A stretch of 63,495 bases of DNA, taken from contig WION01000298.1 of NCBI GenBank assembly GCA_015039365.1, positions 1-63,495 on the forward strand. Direction: 5' to 3'. The translations under genes were made by a program, and so were the position numbers. The notes below the pieces were generated by a model, which was given only the letters and a program-made list of their open reading frames with translations, searched no databases and was not told where the DNA came from. Numbering within the stretch: the stretch's first letter is position 1; each line of letters begins with the position of its first letter. The stretch comes from Amanita rubescens. Lineage: Eukaryota > Basidiomycota > Agaricomycetes > Agaricales > Amanitaceae. This document shows, piece by piece, positions 43,331 through 53,843 of this stretch.

Positions 43331-43630
43331 CGACAGTCAAAGCGTTGGCCCCACCCCCACAGCGGACAACCGGGCGAGCGCCAAGATTTGTTGGTGAAGC
43401 CCGCCAGATCGGATATGACCCTAAACAGACTCGTATCTGGGGCATCAATCGCAACGTATATTCCAAGCTACACTGACTTCCCGCAACACATACATCATTC
43501 ATAACTTAAACTATTCGTTATAAAATAACGTTAACGTTATACGTTTCTACCCGTTCCATCCGTGACAGCCTGTGGCCTGCCCCTAGAGATAGTTTAGACT
43601 CGAAAACCCATATTTTGAAGAGCTAGCTAC

Positions 43631-44928
43631 TCACCACTTATTGACTATGCTGTCGTCACCGTTGTAAAGGAAGATATCATAAAACCCGGCTCCGAATTGG
43701 GCACCAAGGATCGGGGCAATGACAGGGCACCATAGCCAGTACTGACTGTAGGCATCATTATCAGTACGATAACAGCTCCTAGTTGTCGCATTACTTACTT
43801 CCTAAAGGTGTATACCTGCCTCCCGTAACCGACCATGGAAGTCAACAAGCGTGGTCCCAAGTCTCGCGCAGGGTTGATTGCATAGCCTTGAAAGATAATC
43901 AATACAACGCCACCGCAGAATGAAGACAAGTGTCACCTGTTTCCATTCCGAGCGCAGAACCGATAGCCAGGATAACCAAGAAGATAACTAGCGGGAAGAG
44001 GTTACCAGGAGGCGCAGCATTATGTTTGTCAACCGTTGCCATGACCACTAGGAGCAGCACAGCGGTGCCCAGGAACTCGGAGAAGAAGCAGGCTACGTTT
44101 GGCATATAATCGAGCTGATAAAATCGCGTTAGAGGTGATTATTCAACGAAGGGCGGTTGGCACGTACAGCGTAGGTTGAGAAAAAGCCTGCTGTCGCCAG
44201 AGTTCTTATTCCTGGGCCTCCTTCATAGATGTCGATAGCGTGGTAGTAATTGCCATAGATTATCGCAGCACCAACGAGGCCTCCCAACAATTGACAGAAG
44301 ATGTAGTCTTTGATGGAGTTTGATAAATTGGAATGTAAATGCGGCAGAAGAACTTACATGGCACTTTTTTCCACGGGAATCCACGCCAGGTCGCAAAGGC
44401 AATTGTCACCTGAGGAGCGGTAAGTTGAATTTAAGTTGAATAGGAATGGTTTAGCGTACGGCCGGGTTGATGTGCCCTCCGGTAATTCCGAAGCTACACC
44501 AAACGCCCAATGCTGCGCCTGCAAAGCGAAGGGAATAGTCAGGACGAAATATCGATGAATAACCACGATAGACTGACCGCAAGCCCATGCGAAATTGAGT
44601 GAGAGATAATCCTGTTAAGAGTTAACGCCCCTCTATTGTCTCGCGTTTTTGAAAATACGTACGCCCTTGGGACTTGGAGAAATCTTCGGGTTTGCAGAAA
44701 GTGAAATTTGACAGACAACCCCGGCGCCGAATATAATCAGGATCATGACCCCGAGGAATTCGGCGGCACCTTCACGAATGATTTGACTTTGTGCAACGTC
44801 AACCATGCATCCTGTGCGAAATCGTGCAAGTCAACTTACCGGTACTTCCACCACCAGTTTCGCTGTGGCACAGAAGGAAGGGCCAAGCCGCTATATTCGT
44901 CATATCCTACTTCGCCTTTGTCGGACAT
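43631..44928 (-). CDS. aquaglyceroporin (MIP family)
   Basis: Starts [20 protein letters not shown] at 44928. Spliced order: [50 protein letters not shown] (first NPA), [57 protein letters not shown], and [14 protein letters not shown] (second NPA), ending [36 protein letters not shown]. The Asp after the second NPA-Arg (NPARD) is the signature of glycerol-conducting members. Six membrane helices plus two half-helices are expected; it should carry water and glycerol across a membrane. Introns are all short and phase-consistent. Start based on the family's short N-terminal tail. Confidence 0.9.
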
Positions 44929-45507
44929 GTCTGTCGTGTGGAAGAGAGAAACCCTTTCCACACTTCCAATACGAACGCGACGAATATATAATGCCGGTTA
45001 AAATCCGGGTTCCACTGACCGGTCGTCGTGCATCCCAGGCGCAACGCGGGGCATCAGGGCTCGCCGCAGAATTTGAAAACGGCTGGTGGCTGAAATGAAT
45101 GAACGCCGTCAGATGACCCCCAGATCATCCCATATGACTTCCCAAAAGGTATAACGATTTACTTACGAGGATAGGAAAAGATCAGCTATGGACCCGTGGG
45201 CAGGTGCATTTCAACTCAGGGGTACACGGAAGAAATTTACGGAGGCCGCGGAACGCTTCGTCGTCATGCGTCAAATGTGGCAGAGGTAGCGATTCCACGC
45301 GGTGCTGATAAGAAGATGTCCCGCCGGCCCGGGAGATGCCGTCCCGCTGGCCAATCATGTTGCTCTGATTTCAAGTGTGGTTTGGATGAAAGGCATTGCC
45401 TGATATTTTACCCATTCCCCGCAAATCGAGCGTAGAGGGATGTAATCATCATTTCCCCCAGTTTCCAGAAATAGTAGTTGTTTGATTGATATCTAGTCTA
45501 ATTATTA
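44929..45507. other. intergenic region between aquaglyceroporin and GDT1-type genes
   Basis: Upstream of the aquaglyceroporin and 3' of the transporter. No coding block supported. Confidence 0.5.
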
Positions 45508-46532
45508 TTATGATTGACCATTTAAATCCATGGGTATCGGCATGTCCACATCCGGTTTCATAGACAAAGCTTCGTAGAAATATATCAAGCCAAATAAGAG
45601 GAACAAGATTGATCCGCCGTACGTGACTAAAAAGGAATGTCACCTGAGGATCGAGCGCAGCTTGCAAGGGATACGTACCGTGCTTGACAGATATCTTGGT
45701 GGAGACATACCGGCCTCCAATCACCGCCAGCGCTGTACAACATGAATGTCCAATAACGGTGCCAAGAGCGACAATGTACACGTTCTGAATCAAGGGAACT
45801 TAGTTCGAGGTCTAAAACCCGTCGCAAGGGAGGTGGACATACGTGCGCAGCACCCAGCGCGATTGTCGCTATCTGGCTTCTATCTCCCCACTCGCCCAAA
45901 AAGGTTAAAACGAACGCTTGAACGAAAACGGGGCCAAGAAAGAGGCTACAGAAGTTCCTGGCGCCTTCTGCCCATGACGTACGTGTCTTTCTCGGACAAT
46001 TTTGTTTTTCCGGGGACTGTGCCTTGGATTTGACAGTAGATCCTTCCTTGCCTTCAAACCCGTCATCTGTGACAATTCCCGGGGAATTTCCTTCTTCCAT
46101 GTCTTCCAAGGGCACCACCAAACCCAACCGAGGACCCTCCGCCGCATCATCTTCCTCAATCTCCTCTTCAGCCTCTTTCATCTCTTCCTTGATTTTTCCC
46201 GAACCGCCCTTCATAGCCCTCGCCTCTGTCAACATTTTCGCTCCGAAAATCAGGAACAACACCGCCGCGGCGAATTGGGTGTATTGCCTCGGAATCAACG
46301 CAGGTAGGAGGTGTCCCATTTCTGCTGAAAGCGCGGACATGACGGCTAGGGACGAGAATGCGCCCAGGAAGACGACGAGCCGGGGGTGGCGCATGGCAAG
46401 GATGGCGGCGATGAGGAAAGTTTTGTCTCCAATTTCGGAAAAGATGATGAGTGAGAAAGCTTGAAAGAGGCCATGCAAAAGAGTTGAAGTTGAGTTATTG
46501 AATGTATCTGGGGGAAGAGAGGTGGACGACAT
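45508..46532 (-). CDS. GDT1: GDT1/TMEM165-type Ca2+(Mn2+)/H+ antiporter
   Basis: The start at 46532 (MSSTSLPPDTFNNSTSTLL) follows an in-frame upstream ATG 8 codons earlier. The two signature motifs of UPF0016 are present: SEIGDKTFLIAAILAMRHPR in the first half and GEWGDRSQIATIALGA in the second. They sit in two three-helix repeats linked by a long acidic loop (EEMKEAEEEIEEDD). Two 52-58-nt introns lead to YIVALGTVIGHSCCTALAVI and the last exon YGGSILFLLFGLIYFYEAL, then a short polar tail. In yeast Gdt1 sits in the Golgi and supplies Mn2+/Ca2+ for glycosylation; this role is inferred. Confidence 0.92.
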
Positions 46533-47094
46533 GGTGCGAGCGGTGTAACAATGCAAACGTGGCCAGGCCTAGCTGAACGCGGTGCGGCGTGGTGGATCTA
46601 GTAGGGCCGGACTGGGTTAGATCATGTTTCCTCTTGTAAAGTTAACCTTACGTGCGTAACAGAGCACGTCCTGAGCTTGCTCTGGCTCGTGCTTCAAGGA
46701 GTTTGGCGGGACAAGGGGTGAGGATGAGGCTGCGCTCCTGGGTTTCCCACACAGCTCCACTAGGCTCGCAAATCCCCGCACATTGTCCTGCCCGTTGAGT
46801 TCGTGCAAAGGGAATGTCGCCCCCGTGTGCAACTGCTACACAGAGTAATTACACACTGAACAAGCGACGAAGTTTGTGATATAGCGAGAAATCACCACTG
46901 TAAAATTAAATAAGTAAGTTATAATAATGGCGACTAGCTTCTCCGGTTTCTCACGGTAAATAGGTGGAACGGCCAAAAAGTAAGTGATACAAGTACCGCT
47001 AGCGCACAAGTTAGAATCCTACTAAACCAAGGTTGTATTGTGAATCTATAAACGACCAACATTCGCCAATGACTCCAACTAGATGATGTATAGT
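46533..47094. other. intergenic region with F-box 3' flank
   Basis: From about 46975 the sequence (GGCCAAAAAGTAAGTGATAC...) parallels that at 48765-48872, downstream of the next F-box gene. The element at 47041-47082 is copy 3 of the 3'-flank repeat. Confidence 0.65.
46975..47082. repeat. extended F-box 3'-flank repeat, copy 3
   Basis: About 108 bp matching 48765-48872 in order, including AAGTAAGTGATAC, AGTACCGCT, AAGTTAGAATC and CTA-AAACGA-CAACATTC. Partial matches also occur at 54113-54205. Confidence 0.75.
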
Positions 47095-48453
47095 CTAATT
47101 TTTGACCTCCGAGTCGTCAATGTAAATGTCAGCATCAGATGGGAAATTCCGAATCACTTCCATGGCCTTGTCAATTTCTTCGGGGTCACGGCTGACCCCC
47201 CGGGAGCAAAATCTTGAACACCATTTCAGCTGAATTACTAATTGCTCGAGTGGTACACAGCTAGCAGGCGCCAATCTCGAGTCTTTGCCTCGCACTTCCA
47301 AAAACTGAGATATTGTTACGACGAGCTTCTCGATATTATGCCCTGGACAATATTTCATCTTTAACACCCGCAACTTGGGAAGGTATATGGTGCCGTCGAA
47401 CCCTGCGATGTATCGTATAATGTCCGGGAAAGTATGTGATGAGCACTCGATGATGAAGAGTTCCTCCACACTGGCCAGCACCGCCAACGAAACGGGTGCC
47501 ATACTAAATGTACCTTGACGAAGTGTCAACCGGCGAATGGAACATGTCGACCGATTGATCAGAGAAAGTACCCCGTTCCAGTTGCGATGTGACCAAGCCA
47601 CATCCTCGTAGCTGTTATCAATCCAGAGATGCTGCAGCGAGGGTGCATTGAAGCATGAGAAAATCTCGAAATAACCCAATGTGGTTTGAAAGAGCAAGAG
47701 GCGTGGAAAGTGCACCGCTGGAAAATCGGACCGAATAGCCAATGAGTACCAAGGGTAGACCGGCGCACCGTGAAGGTGCAGCATCTCAATATTCAGTGAC
47801 TGGGATAGAACTTGTAACAATTCGATCCCGTAGCGATCGTAATCTTGGAAACGCATAAACATTATGACCCTTGTCAATTGTGCCCAAGGGAATGCGATTC
47901 TTCCCATGCGCTCAGACAGATCAAGTCCGGTAAGGCACGGCGTAGCTTCAAATATACTGGAGAGATTCGAGACCACATCACCTCTGATCTTGAGAGAGGT
48001 AAGAATCGGTAGATTTCCTTTGCATCTGAGGAAGAAATCGATGACGGAACTGTCGCTTATGGACAGATCTAGGTTTTTCCATCGGCTTGAGCACGACACA
48101 AGTGTAGTTATAGTTTGTGAAGGATGTTTATGGCTTGTGGGGTGTAATGAGATGGATATGGTAAGAGGTAACCGTCCAGATCGCTCGATGTATATGGCGG
48201 TGCGTCGATTGATTTCAGCGTTATAGGAAGCGCTTCTGAAGAGGCCGTAATCCAGGTGCAGAGAAAGCGAGGTCCATAAAGGCGAGTGGGATATAAATGT
48301 CTCTCTCCAACGCCTGCAAACTTGCCCAGCAGCCCACGGAAATCCCCGCGCGGAGTCCGATGTATCGAGATAGATAGGTCGGTTGCCTCTGAGAAGACTG
48401 AATATATCGCATAGAATTTCTATTGGTATTGTTTCGATGCCTACAACCGTCAT
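47095..48453 (-). CDS. F-box protein with LRR-like region
   Basis: Intronless, 452 residues. Starts MTVVGIETIPIEILCDIFSL, nearly the same as the start of the next gene at 48914-50236. FPWAAGQVCRRWRETFISHS closes the F-box. Body blocks: FPWAQLTRVIMFM, YLPKLRVLKMKYCPGHNIEK. The tail has WCSRFC and FPSDADIYIDDSEVKN. Upstream promoter sequence (GACTGAGTTTGGGT..., ACCAAAATACGTA) is shared with the 48914 gene, so this is a recent tandem duplication including its promoter. Confidence 0.9.
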   Translation of the reverse strand: MTVVGIETIPIEILCDIFSLLRGNRPIYLDTSDSARGFPWAAGQVCRRWRETFISHSPLWTSLSLHLDYGLFRSASYNAEINRRTAIYIERSGRLPLTISISLHPTSHKHPSQTITTLVSCSSRWKNLDLSISDSSVIDFFLRCKGNLPILTSLKIRGDVVSNLSSIFEATPCLTGLDLSERMGRIAFPWAQLTRVIMFMRFQDYDRYGIELLQVLSQSLNIEMLHLHGAPVYPWYSLAIRSDFPAVHFPRLLLFQTTLGYFEIFSCFNAPSLQHLWIDNSYEDVAWSHRNWNGVLSLINRSTCSIRRLTLRQGTFSMAPVSLAVLASVEELFIIECSSHTFPDIIRYIAGFDGTIYLPKLRVLKMKYCPGHNIEKLVVTISQFLEVRGKDSRLAPASCVPLEQLVIQLKWCSRFCSRGVSRDPEEIDKAMEVIRNFPSDADIYIDDSEVKN

Positions 48454-48764
48454 GACTGAGTTTGGGTATAGGAGGGTGCACGTTTTGAGGCGAATCGGAC
48501 GACGAAAAGTTCACCAAAATACGTACAAATAATCTGCCCCTTTTTTAGGCGAGCACGGACGCGGCGGTTGCTTGAGTACGTCTCGGACAAGTCGATCGGA
48601 CTGGGTCACTGTGAAATTAAATAATAACGGAAACTAAGCATACTATTGACCGCATTTCGGAACAGAGCCGTTCCGTGGATCAAAGAAGCTAACATTTACT
48701 CAGGAAAACAGCTTGGATCTCGGCCTCAACGACTGCCGATCGGACGGCGAATTAGCGAGTTGGG

Positions 48765-48872
48765 CCAAAAAGTAAGTGATACGAGTACCGCTGGCATATA
48801 CAAGTTAGAATCATGCTAAACCAACATTGTTTTGTTAATCTACAAACGATCAACATTCACCAATGACTCCCA
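48765..48872. repeat. extended F-box 3'-flank repeat, copy 4
   Basis: Counterpart of 46975-47082 placed downstream of the F-box gene at 48914. Confidence 0.75.
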
Positions 48873-48913
48873 ACCCCAGGAAATCCCGAATCTCACTCCT
48901 GGCCACCGAGTAA

Positions 48914-50236
48914 TCAATGTATGTAAATGTCAGCATCAGACGGGACATCCCGAATCACCTCCAAGGCCTTGCAGGGGATATCAATATTTCCGGGGTCGGG
49001 GGTTAACTTGCAGTGAGGACACCACTCCGGCTGAATTACTAATTGCTCCAGTGGCACACAGCTAGCGGGCGCCAATCTCGATCCTTTGCTTCGCGATTCC
49101 AAAAACTGAGATATTGTTAGGACGAGCTCCCCGATATTATGCTCTGGACAATATTTCATCTTTAACACCCGCAGCTTGGGAAGGTAGATGTGGTCGTTAA
49201 ACCCTGCGATGTATCGTAAAATGGTCGGGAAAGTATTCATCGGGTACTCGATGATGAGCTCCTCCACATTGGCTAACGCCTCCAACATCACGGGCGCCGC
49301 AACAAATATACCTTGGAGAAGTGACAATCGGCGAACACGACATGACGATCGATTGATCAGAGAAAATACCCCGTTCCAGTTGGGATATGTCGCGCATCCA
49401 TTCGAACAGTCGCGCCGGAAGTCACGTATCCGGAGATGTTCCAGATATGGTGCAATGAACCATGAGAACACCTCGAAATGATCCAATGACGTTTCAAAGA
49501 ATAAGAGGCGCGGAAGGTGCGCCACTGGAAAGTCTATTGAGCGAGGGAAGTCTGGAAACCCCCAGCTGAGAAGTTGCAGCATCTCGAGATTTTGCAACTG
49601 GGGCAGAATTTGCGACAGTTCGTTCCTGGAGCGATCATAATCCCTCTGATGCAAAAATAGACTGAACTTTGTTAATTGTGCCCAAGGGAACGCGATTCTT
49701 CTTTCTAGTATGGGTTCTGAGAGATCAAGTTCGGTAAGGCACGGCGTAATTGCGAATATACTGGAGAGATTCGAGGCCACATGACCTCTGATCGTGAGAG
49801 AGGTAAGAATCGGTAGGTTCCCTTTGCATCCGAGGAAGAAATCCATGAAGGATTCGTTATCCTGCAGGTATAGATTTTTCCATCGGTTCGAGCACGACAC
49901 CAGTGTAGTCATGATTTCCGAAGAAGGATGTCCATATATCTCTATGGTAAGAGGTAGCTGTCTAGATCGCTTGATGTATATGACAGTGCGTCGGTTGGTT
50001 TCAGCCATATGTGCAGCACTTCCGCAGGGGTAGTATAGGGAAAGATAGGTCCATAAAGGCGAGTGGGATATAAATGTCTCTCTCCAGCGCCTGCAAACTT
50101 GCCCAGCGGCAGCCCACGGAAATCCCTGCGCGGAGTCCAATGTACCGAGATAGATAGGTTGGTTGCCTCTGAGAAGACTGAATATATCGCATAGAATTTC
50201 TATCGGTATTGTTTCGATGCCTACCACCGGAGTCAT
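48914..50236 (-). CDS. F-box protein with LRR-like region, C-terminus shortened
   Basis: Intronless, 440 residues. Starts MTPVVGIETIPIEILCDIFS; FPWAAAGQVCRRWRETFISH has one extra Ala relative to the 47095 gene. Body: FPWAQLTKFSLF, YLPKLRVLKMKYCPEHNIGE; WCPHC in the tail. It ends VPSDADIYIH: an extra ATGT unit in the sequence relative to the 47095 gene shifts the frame and removes the usual DDSEVK end. The rest of the frame is intact, so function may be kept. Tandem partner of the gene at 47095. Confidence 0.88.
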   Translation of the reverse strand: MTPVVGIETIPIEILCDIFSLLRGNQPIYLGTLDSAQGFPWAAAGQVCRRWRETFISHSPLWTYLSLYYPCGSAAHMAETNRRTVIYIKRSRQLPLTIEIYGHPSSEIMTTLVSCSNRWKNLYLQDNESFMDFFLGCKGNLPILTSLTIRGHVASNLSSIFAITPCLTELDLSEPILERRIAFPWAQLTKFSLFLHQRDYDRSRNELSQILPQLQNLEMLQLLSWGFPDFPRSIDFPVAHLPRLLFFETSLDHFEVFSWFIAPYLEHLRIRDFRRDCSNGCATYPNWNGVFSLINRSSCRVRRLSLLQGIFVAAPVMLEALANVEELIIEYPMNTFPTILRYIAGFNDHIYLPKLRVLKMKYCPEHNIGELVLTISQFLESRSKGSRLAPASCVPLEQLVIQPEWCPHCKLTPDPGNIDIPCKALEVIRDVPSDADIYIH

Positions 50237-50514
50237 GACTGAGTTTGGGTTTAGGGGTGCACGTTTCGAGGCGAAGACAAAATAATTTTCACCAAAATAC
50301 GTATAAACAATCCGCCCCTTTTAGTAGAGCAATTTACGCCTGAACGACGGACTTGACGGTTGCTGACTGGAGTGGACAAGTCGATCACCGGGTCAGATAT
50401 GATTAGCATCGAGTACCGTAAAGAGTATTTACTTTGAGTTCTGTAGGTAAAACCAACGGGGTTGTCACATCGTGAACGTCGAGAGGGCCAACATGTGCGT
50501 TCTCCAAGCCAACT

Positions 50515-51930
50515 TTAAACGTAAGGGAAATCCAGATCACTCCAAGGTGGTGGACGTGGGTCTGATCGTTTGACCTCCGAATCGTAAAGGTAAATATTAA
50601 TGTTAGCATCAGATGGCAGACTCCGAATCGCTTCCAAGGCCTTCCAGGGGATGTCAGCACTTTTGCGATAGCAGGGGCACCATGAACACCATTCCAGCTG
50701 AATCACTAATCTCTCGAGCGGCACACAGCTAGTAGGTGCCAATCTCGATCCTTTGCCTCGCTCTTCCAAAAAATGAGACATTGTTGCAACGAGCTCCTCG
50801 ATATTATGCCCGGGACAATATCTCATCTCTAACACCCGCAGCTTGGGAAGGTAGATTTTGTCGTTAAACCCTGCGATGTATCGTAAAAGGGTCGGGAAAG
50901 TTTTTGTCGGGCGCTCGATGATGAGTTCCTCCACACTGGCAAACGCCTCCAACATCTCGGGCGCCGCACCAAATGTACATTGGCGAAGTGTCAATCGGCG
51001 AACACAACATGACGACCGATTGATCAGAGAAAACACCCCGTTCCAGATGCGATGTGTCGCATGTTCATCCCAAGAGTCGTGGCGATCGTCTATCCGGAGA
51101 TGTTCCAGCGATGGTGCGACGAACCATGAGAACATCTCGCAATAGCCCAGTGTGGTTTCAAGGGATAAAAGACGCGGAAGTTGTACTGGAAATCTGGGAG
51201 GAGCGGCTCCAAAGGAAGGGAAGTTTGGCACTCCGAGGAGTTCCAGCGTCTCGACATTTTGTAACTGAAGTACAGCTGGCCACAATTCGTCGCCGTATTC
51301 ACAATAATGCTCCCAACGTATAAGTATCCTGAACCTCGTCAATTGTGCCCAAGGGAGCGCGATTTTTCCTATGCGCCTTGACACATGAAAATACGTAAGG
51401 CGCGGCGTAACCTCAAATATACTGGAGAGTCGGGGATTCAAGGCTACATCGCCTGTCATCATGAGAGTAGTGAGATTTGGCAAGTTTCCTTTGCATTTGA
51501 GGAGTTCCATATCGGACTCGGCATCTATGCATATATCTAGCAATTTCCATCGTTTAGAGCACGATACCAGTGTTTTGATAGCTTCTGAAGGACGCCTTTC
51601 TTTTGTGCCGGATAAAGAGATGGATATAGTAAGAGGTAGCCGTCCAGATCGCTCGACGTAAATAGCCGTACGTCGATTGGTTTCAGCAATATAGGCAGCA
51701 CTTCTGTCGCGATCGAAATGCCAGCGCAGAGCAAGAGAGGTCCATAGATGTGGGTGGGATATAAATGCGTTTCTCCAGCGCCTGCAAACCTGTCCAACAG
51801 CCCATGGAAAGAAGTGGAGCCCAGAAATGTTACCCAGTTCATCAAGACGGATAGGAACGTCTGGGTTATGGAGGAGGTGAAACACTTCGCCTAGGATCTC
51901 GGTGGGGACTCTTGCCTGGGCACTGATCAT
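50515..51930 (-). CDS. F-box protein with LRR-like region
   Basis: Intronless, 471 residues. Starts MISAQARVPTEILGEVFHLL; FPWAVGQVCRRWRNAFISHP. Long identical stretches with the gene at 2631, for example NRRTAIYVERSG and LQNVETLELLGVPNFPS, make these two the closest pair in the window. The tail has WCSWCPC and LYDSEVKRSDPRPPPWSDLD, longer than in its relatives. Upstream at 52165-52194 sits the same 3'-flank repeat version (…TTCAAGCCC) found upstream of the gene at 2631. Confidence 0.9.
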   Translation of the reverse strand: MISAQARVPTEILGEVFHLLHNPDVPIRLDELGNISGLHFFPWAVGQVCRRWRNAFISHPHLWTSLALRWHFDRDRSAAYIAETNRRTAIYVERSGRLPLTISISLSGTKERRPSEAIKTLVSCSKRWKLLDICIDAESDMELLKCKGNLPNLTTLMMTGDVALNPRLSSIFEVTPRLTYFHVSRRIGKIALPWAQLTRFRILIRWEHYCEYGDELWPAVLQLQNVETLELLGVPNFPSFGAAPPRFPVQLPRLLSLETTLGYCEMFSWFVAPSLEHLRIDDRHDSWDEHATHRIWNGVFSLINRSSCCVRRLTLRQCTFGAAPEMLEAFASVEELIIERPTKTFPTLLRYIAGFNDKIYLPKLRVLEMRYCPGHNIEELVATMSHFLEERGKGSRLAPTSCVPLERLVIQLEWCSWCPCYRKSADIPWKALEAIRSLPSDANINIYLYDSEVKRSDPRPPPWSDLDFPYV

Positions 51931-52704
51931 TTTGCTGCAATGGAGTGGTATGGGCCCAAGCGGAGATCCGAGGCCAATTCTTTAAAACGAATGCAACCGG
52001 ATTGGCGACTCAGACTGCGGTGTTTCCGACACGGGACGCATGTACAGCCGCGCGGATGTTTGTTTCTGCTTGGCAAGTCGCGGCTCGGCAATTGCCGTTG
52101 TCTTACTAATCAAGAAAATCGTCAGAAACCACTCTTGACGGTAATAAGATCGTGTCGTACTAAACCTACAAACAACCAACATTCTTCAAGCCCCTTGTCA
52201 TCTCATATCCATCACTCTCACTGCATCCATCACGTCTTCTCCTCGCGTGCCTGCTTCAGTGCCTTTGGCCTCCTTCTCGCCATTCAAATAGATGAGGTGA
52301 TGGTTAGAAGGTTTACCACAGTTGTAGTATCTGGGGTCCTGATGCCAAGCGTGGCCGAACCACTGCCAGCACATCTGCTACTACTACGACAGGGGTAGTG
52401 GCTACTATTGTTACTGTCCAAGAGAATTCTGTCTGCACACGGTCAACGACTCAGCGTTCAGGTCACGGTAGTTCCGACTGGCAAGCCTTCAACTTGCTGG
52501 ATTGAGTTGCCCAGTCAAAATTTACTGTATGCGAGGTATCTACCAATATTTCGGTGCGTGCATTCTCAAGCCACTATTCGGGTGTTTTGAACTTAGTAAA
52601 TATAGTTGCAGTAAACGTAAACAAGGCTCTTCTTTCCGGTTTTCGTATAAAAACCACGCTGTGTGAGGCATGAGGGCCTCGACGCTATTCGGGTGTTTGC
52701 TACG
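51931..52704. other. intergenic region with repeat and possible Gly/Tyr-rich relic
   Basis: Includes the repeat at 52165-52194. Around 52340-52400 a frame reads YYYDRGSGYYCYCPR, weakly like the YDGSSGYHYSNS and GKEGSGYCYSNS exons of the small genes at 56838 and 60540. No intact gene. Confidence 0.4.
52165..52194. repeat. F-box 3'-flank repeat, copy 5
   Basis: CCTACAAACAACCAACATTC followed by TTCAAGCCCC, almost identical to the copy at 4255-4283. No F-box relic is visible beside it. Confidence 0.7.
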
Positions 52705-53843
52705 ATGGTCAAATCTTTTGCCTCCGCAGCTTTGATTCTTGCCTTCTTTCTCACTCTCGTCTCTGCTCGGACTACTGACGACTCGTCGTGCGGTCTAAAT
52801 TACACGGCGCGGTACGGTACAAGCGGCACTCGTTCTTTGAGCATAGCCAACGGAGGAGCAGGGCAATCCGGCCTCATCGAGGCATGGGCGCTCAAATTCA
52901 TCGATGACAGCGTCGCAAACGGGACAGAGCCATTTTACGTACGTTGTGACGAGCATGGATATTATATGGAACCGAACAAACAAAATCAATACAGGTTGAC
53001 TGGTATCTGGGAGATACGACCCAATCGCTTGCTTTTTTGCAGGCTGGCGACGTCGATATTGCAGTCACCTATAACGAAATGGCTGAAGAGCAGGCCATGA
53101 GCACAGAATATGCGACAAGAAGGGAATATGCCTTCCAAGTGAGTTCACCAGCATCGCCGGCCCATTAATGGCGCATTAAATGATATATAGGACCATTTTT
53201 ACCTCGTCGGCCCTACATCAGATCCTGCTAACTTGACCGACTCCCCCGATCTCTATGATTCATTGAACAGAATTGTGACCCAAGGGAATGCGGATGTCTC
53301 GGTTAGTAATCTCCGCCGATGATCATACACTTACGTTTAACTTTGCTTCTATAGACCCCGCCATCGGACCGACCAGCAACCCGATTCCTTTCTAGATATG
53401 ACAAGAGTGCGACCAACATTAAAGAAAGCTTGTTGTTCACCACGATCGGTCAGGTTCCGTGGGCCTTAACGTACTCGAATTGGTATCACCAATACCCGCG
53501 ATTCCCACTCCAGGCGCTCAAGGCAGCGTCGGTCTTGAATGAATACACGTTGACTGATCGCGGCACCTGGCTTTCGTCGCCGTCGCAGGTTACGGATGCT
53601 CTTAACATCTACAAACGGGGCGATGAGGATGACCCACAGCAGCTGCTACTGAACCCGGCTCATTGTTTGCAGGGAGCTAATGCGCCTCAACAGGACTTGG
53701 CTTCTAGCTTCATGGACTGGGTAATCAGTGATAATGGTGGACAGGAAGTTGTTGCAACGTTCATGAAGAACGGAGAGGCCTTGTATACCCCTGCTCCAGC
53801 GAATGGGGAGCGATTGATGTTGGTTGCCAATATTTGCAATTAG
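52705..53843 (+). CDS. secreted TupA-like (PBP-domain) substrate-binding protein
   Basis: Exons 52705-52938, 52995-53138, 53191-53301 and 53355-53843, about 325 residues. The start at 52705 (MVKSFASAALILAFFLTLVS) gives a clear signal peptide; an upstream in-frame ATG at 52663 would spoil it. Diagnostic blocks: LSIANGGAGQSGLIEAWA, VDWYLGDTTQSLAFLQAGDV, DIAVTYNEMAEEQAM, FYLVGPTSDPANL, RPATRFLSRYDKSATNIKES and WYHQYPRFPLQAL. These match the bacterial TupA tungstate/molybdate-binding proteins of ABC importers, a fold that some fungi carry as stand-alone secreted proteins. There is no membrane anchor or transporter nearby, so the role is unknown; possibly oxyanion or small-ligand binding outside the cell. 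Confidence 0.85.

Noticed and set aside
43500..43560. AT-rich palindromic TAACGTTAACGTTA stretch as a possible origin or transposon end
   Set aside because: It is short, with no matching terminal repeat or target-site duplication seen.
44708..45098. Plus-strand ORFs over the 5' end of the aquaglyceroporin
   Set aside because: Frames are antisense to the first exons of a well-supported MIP gene.
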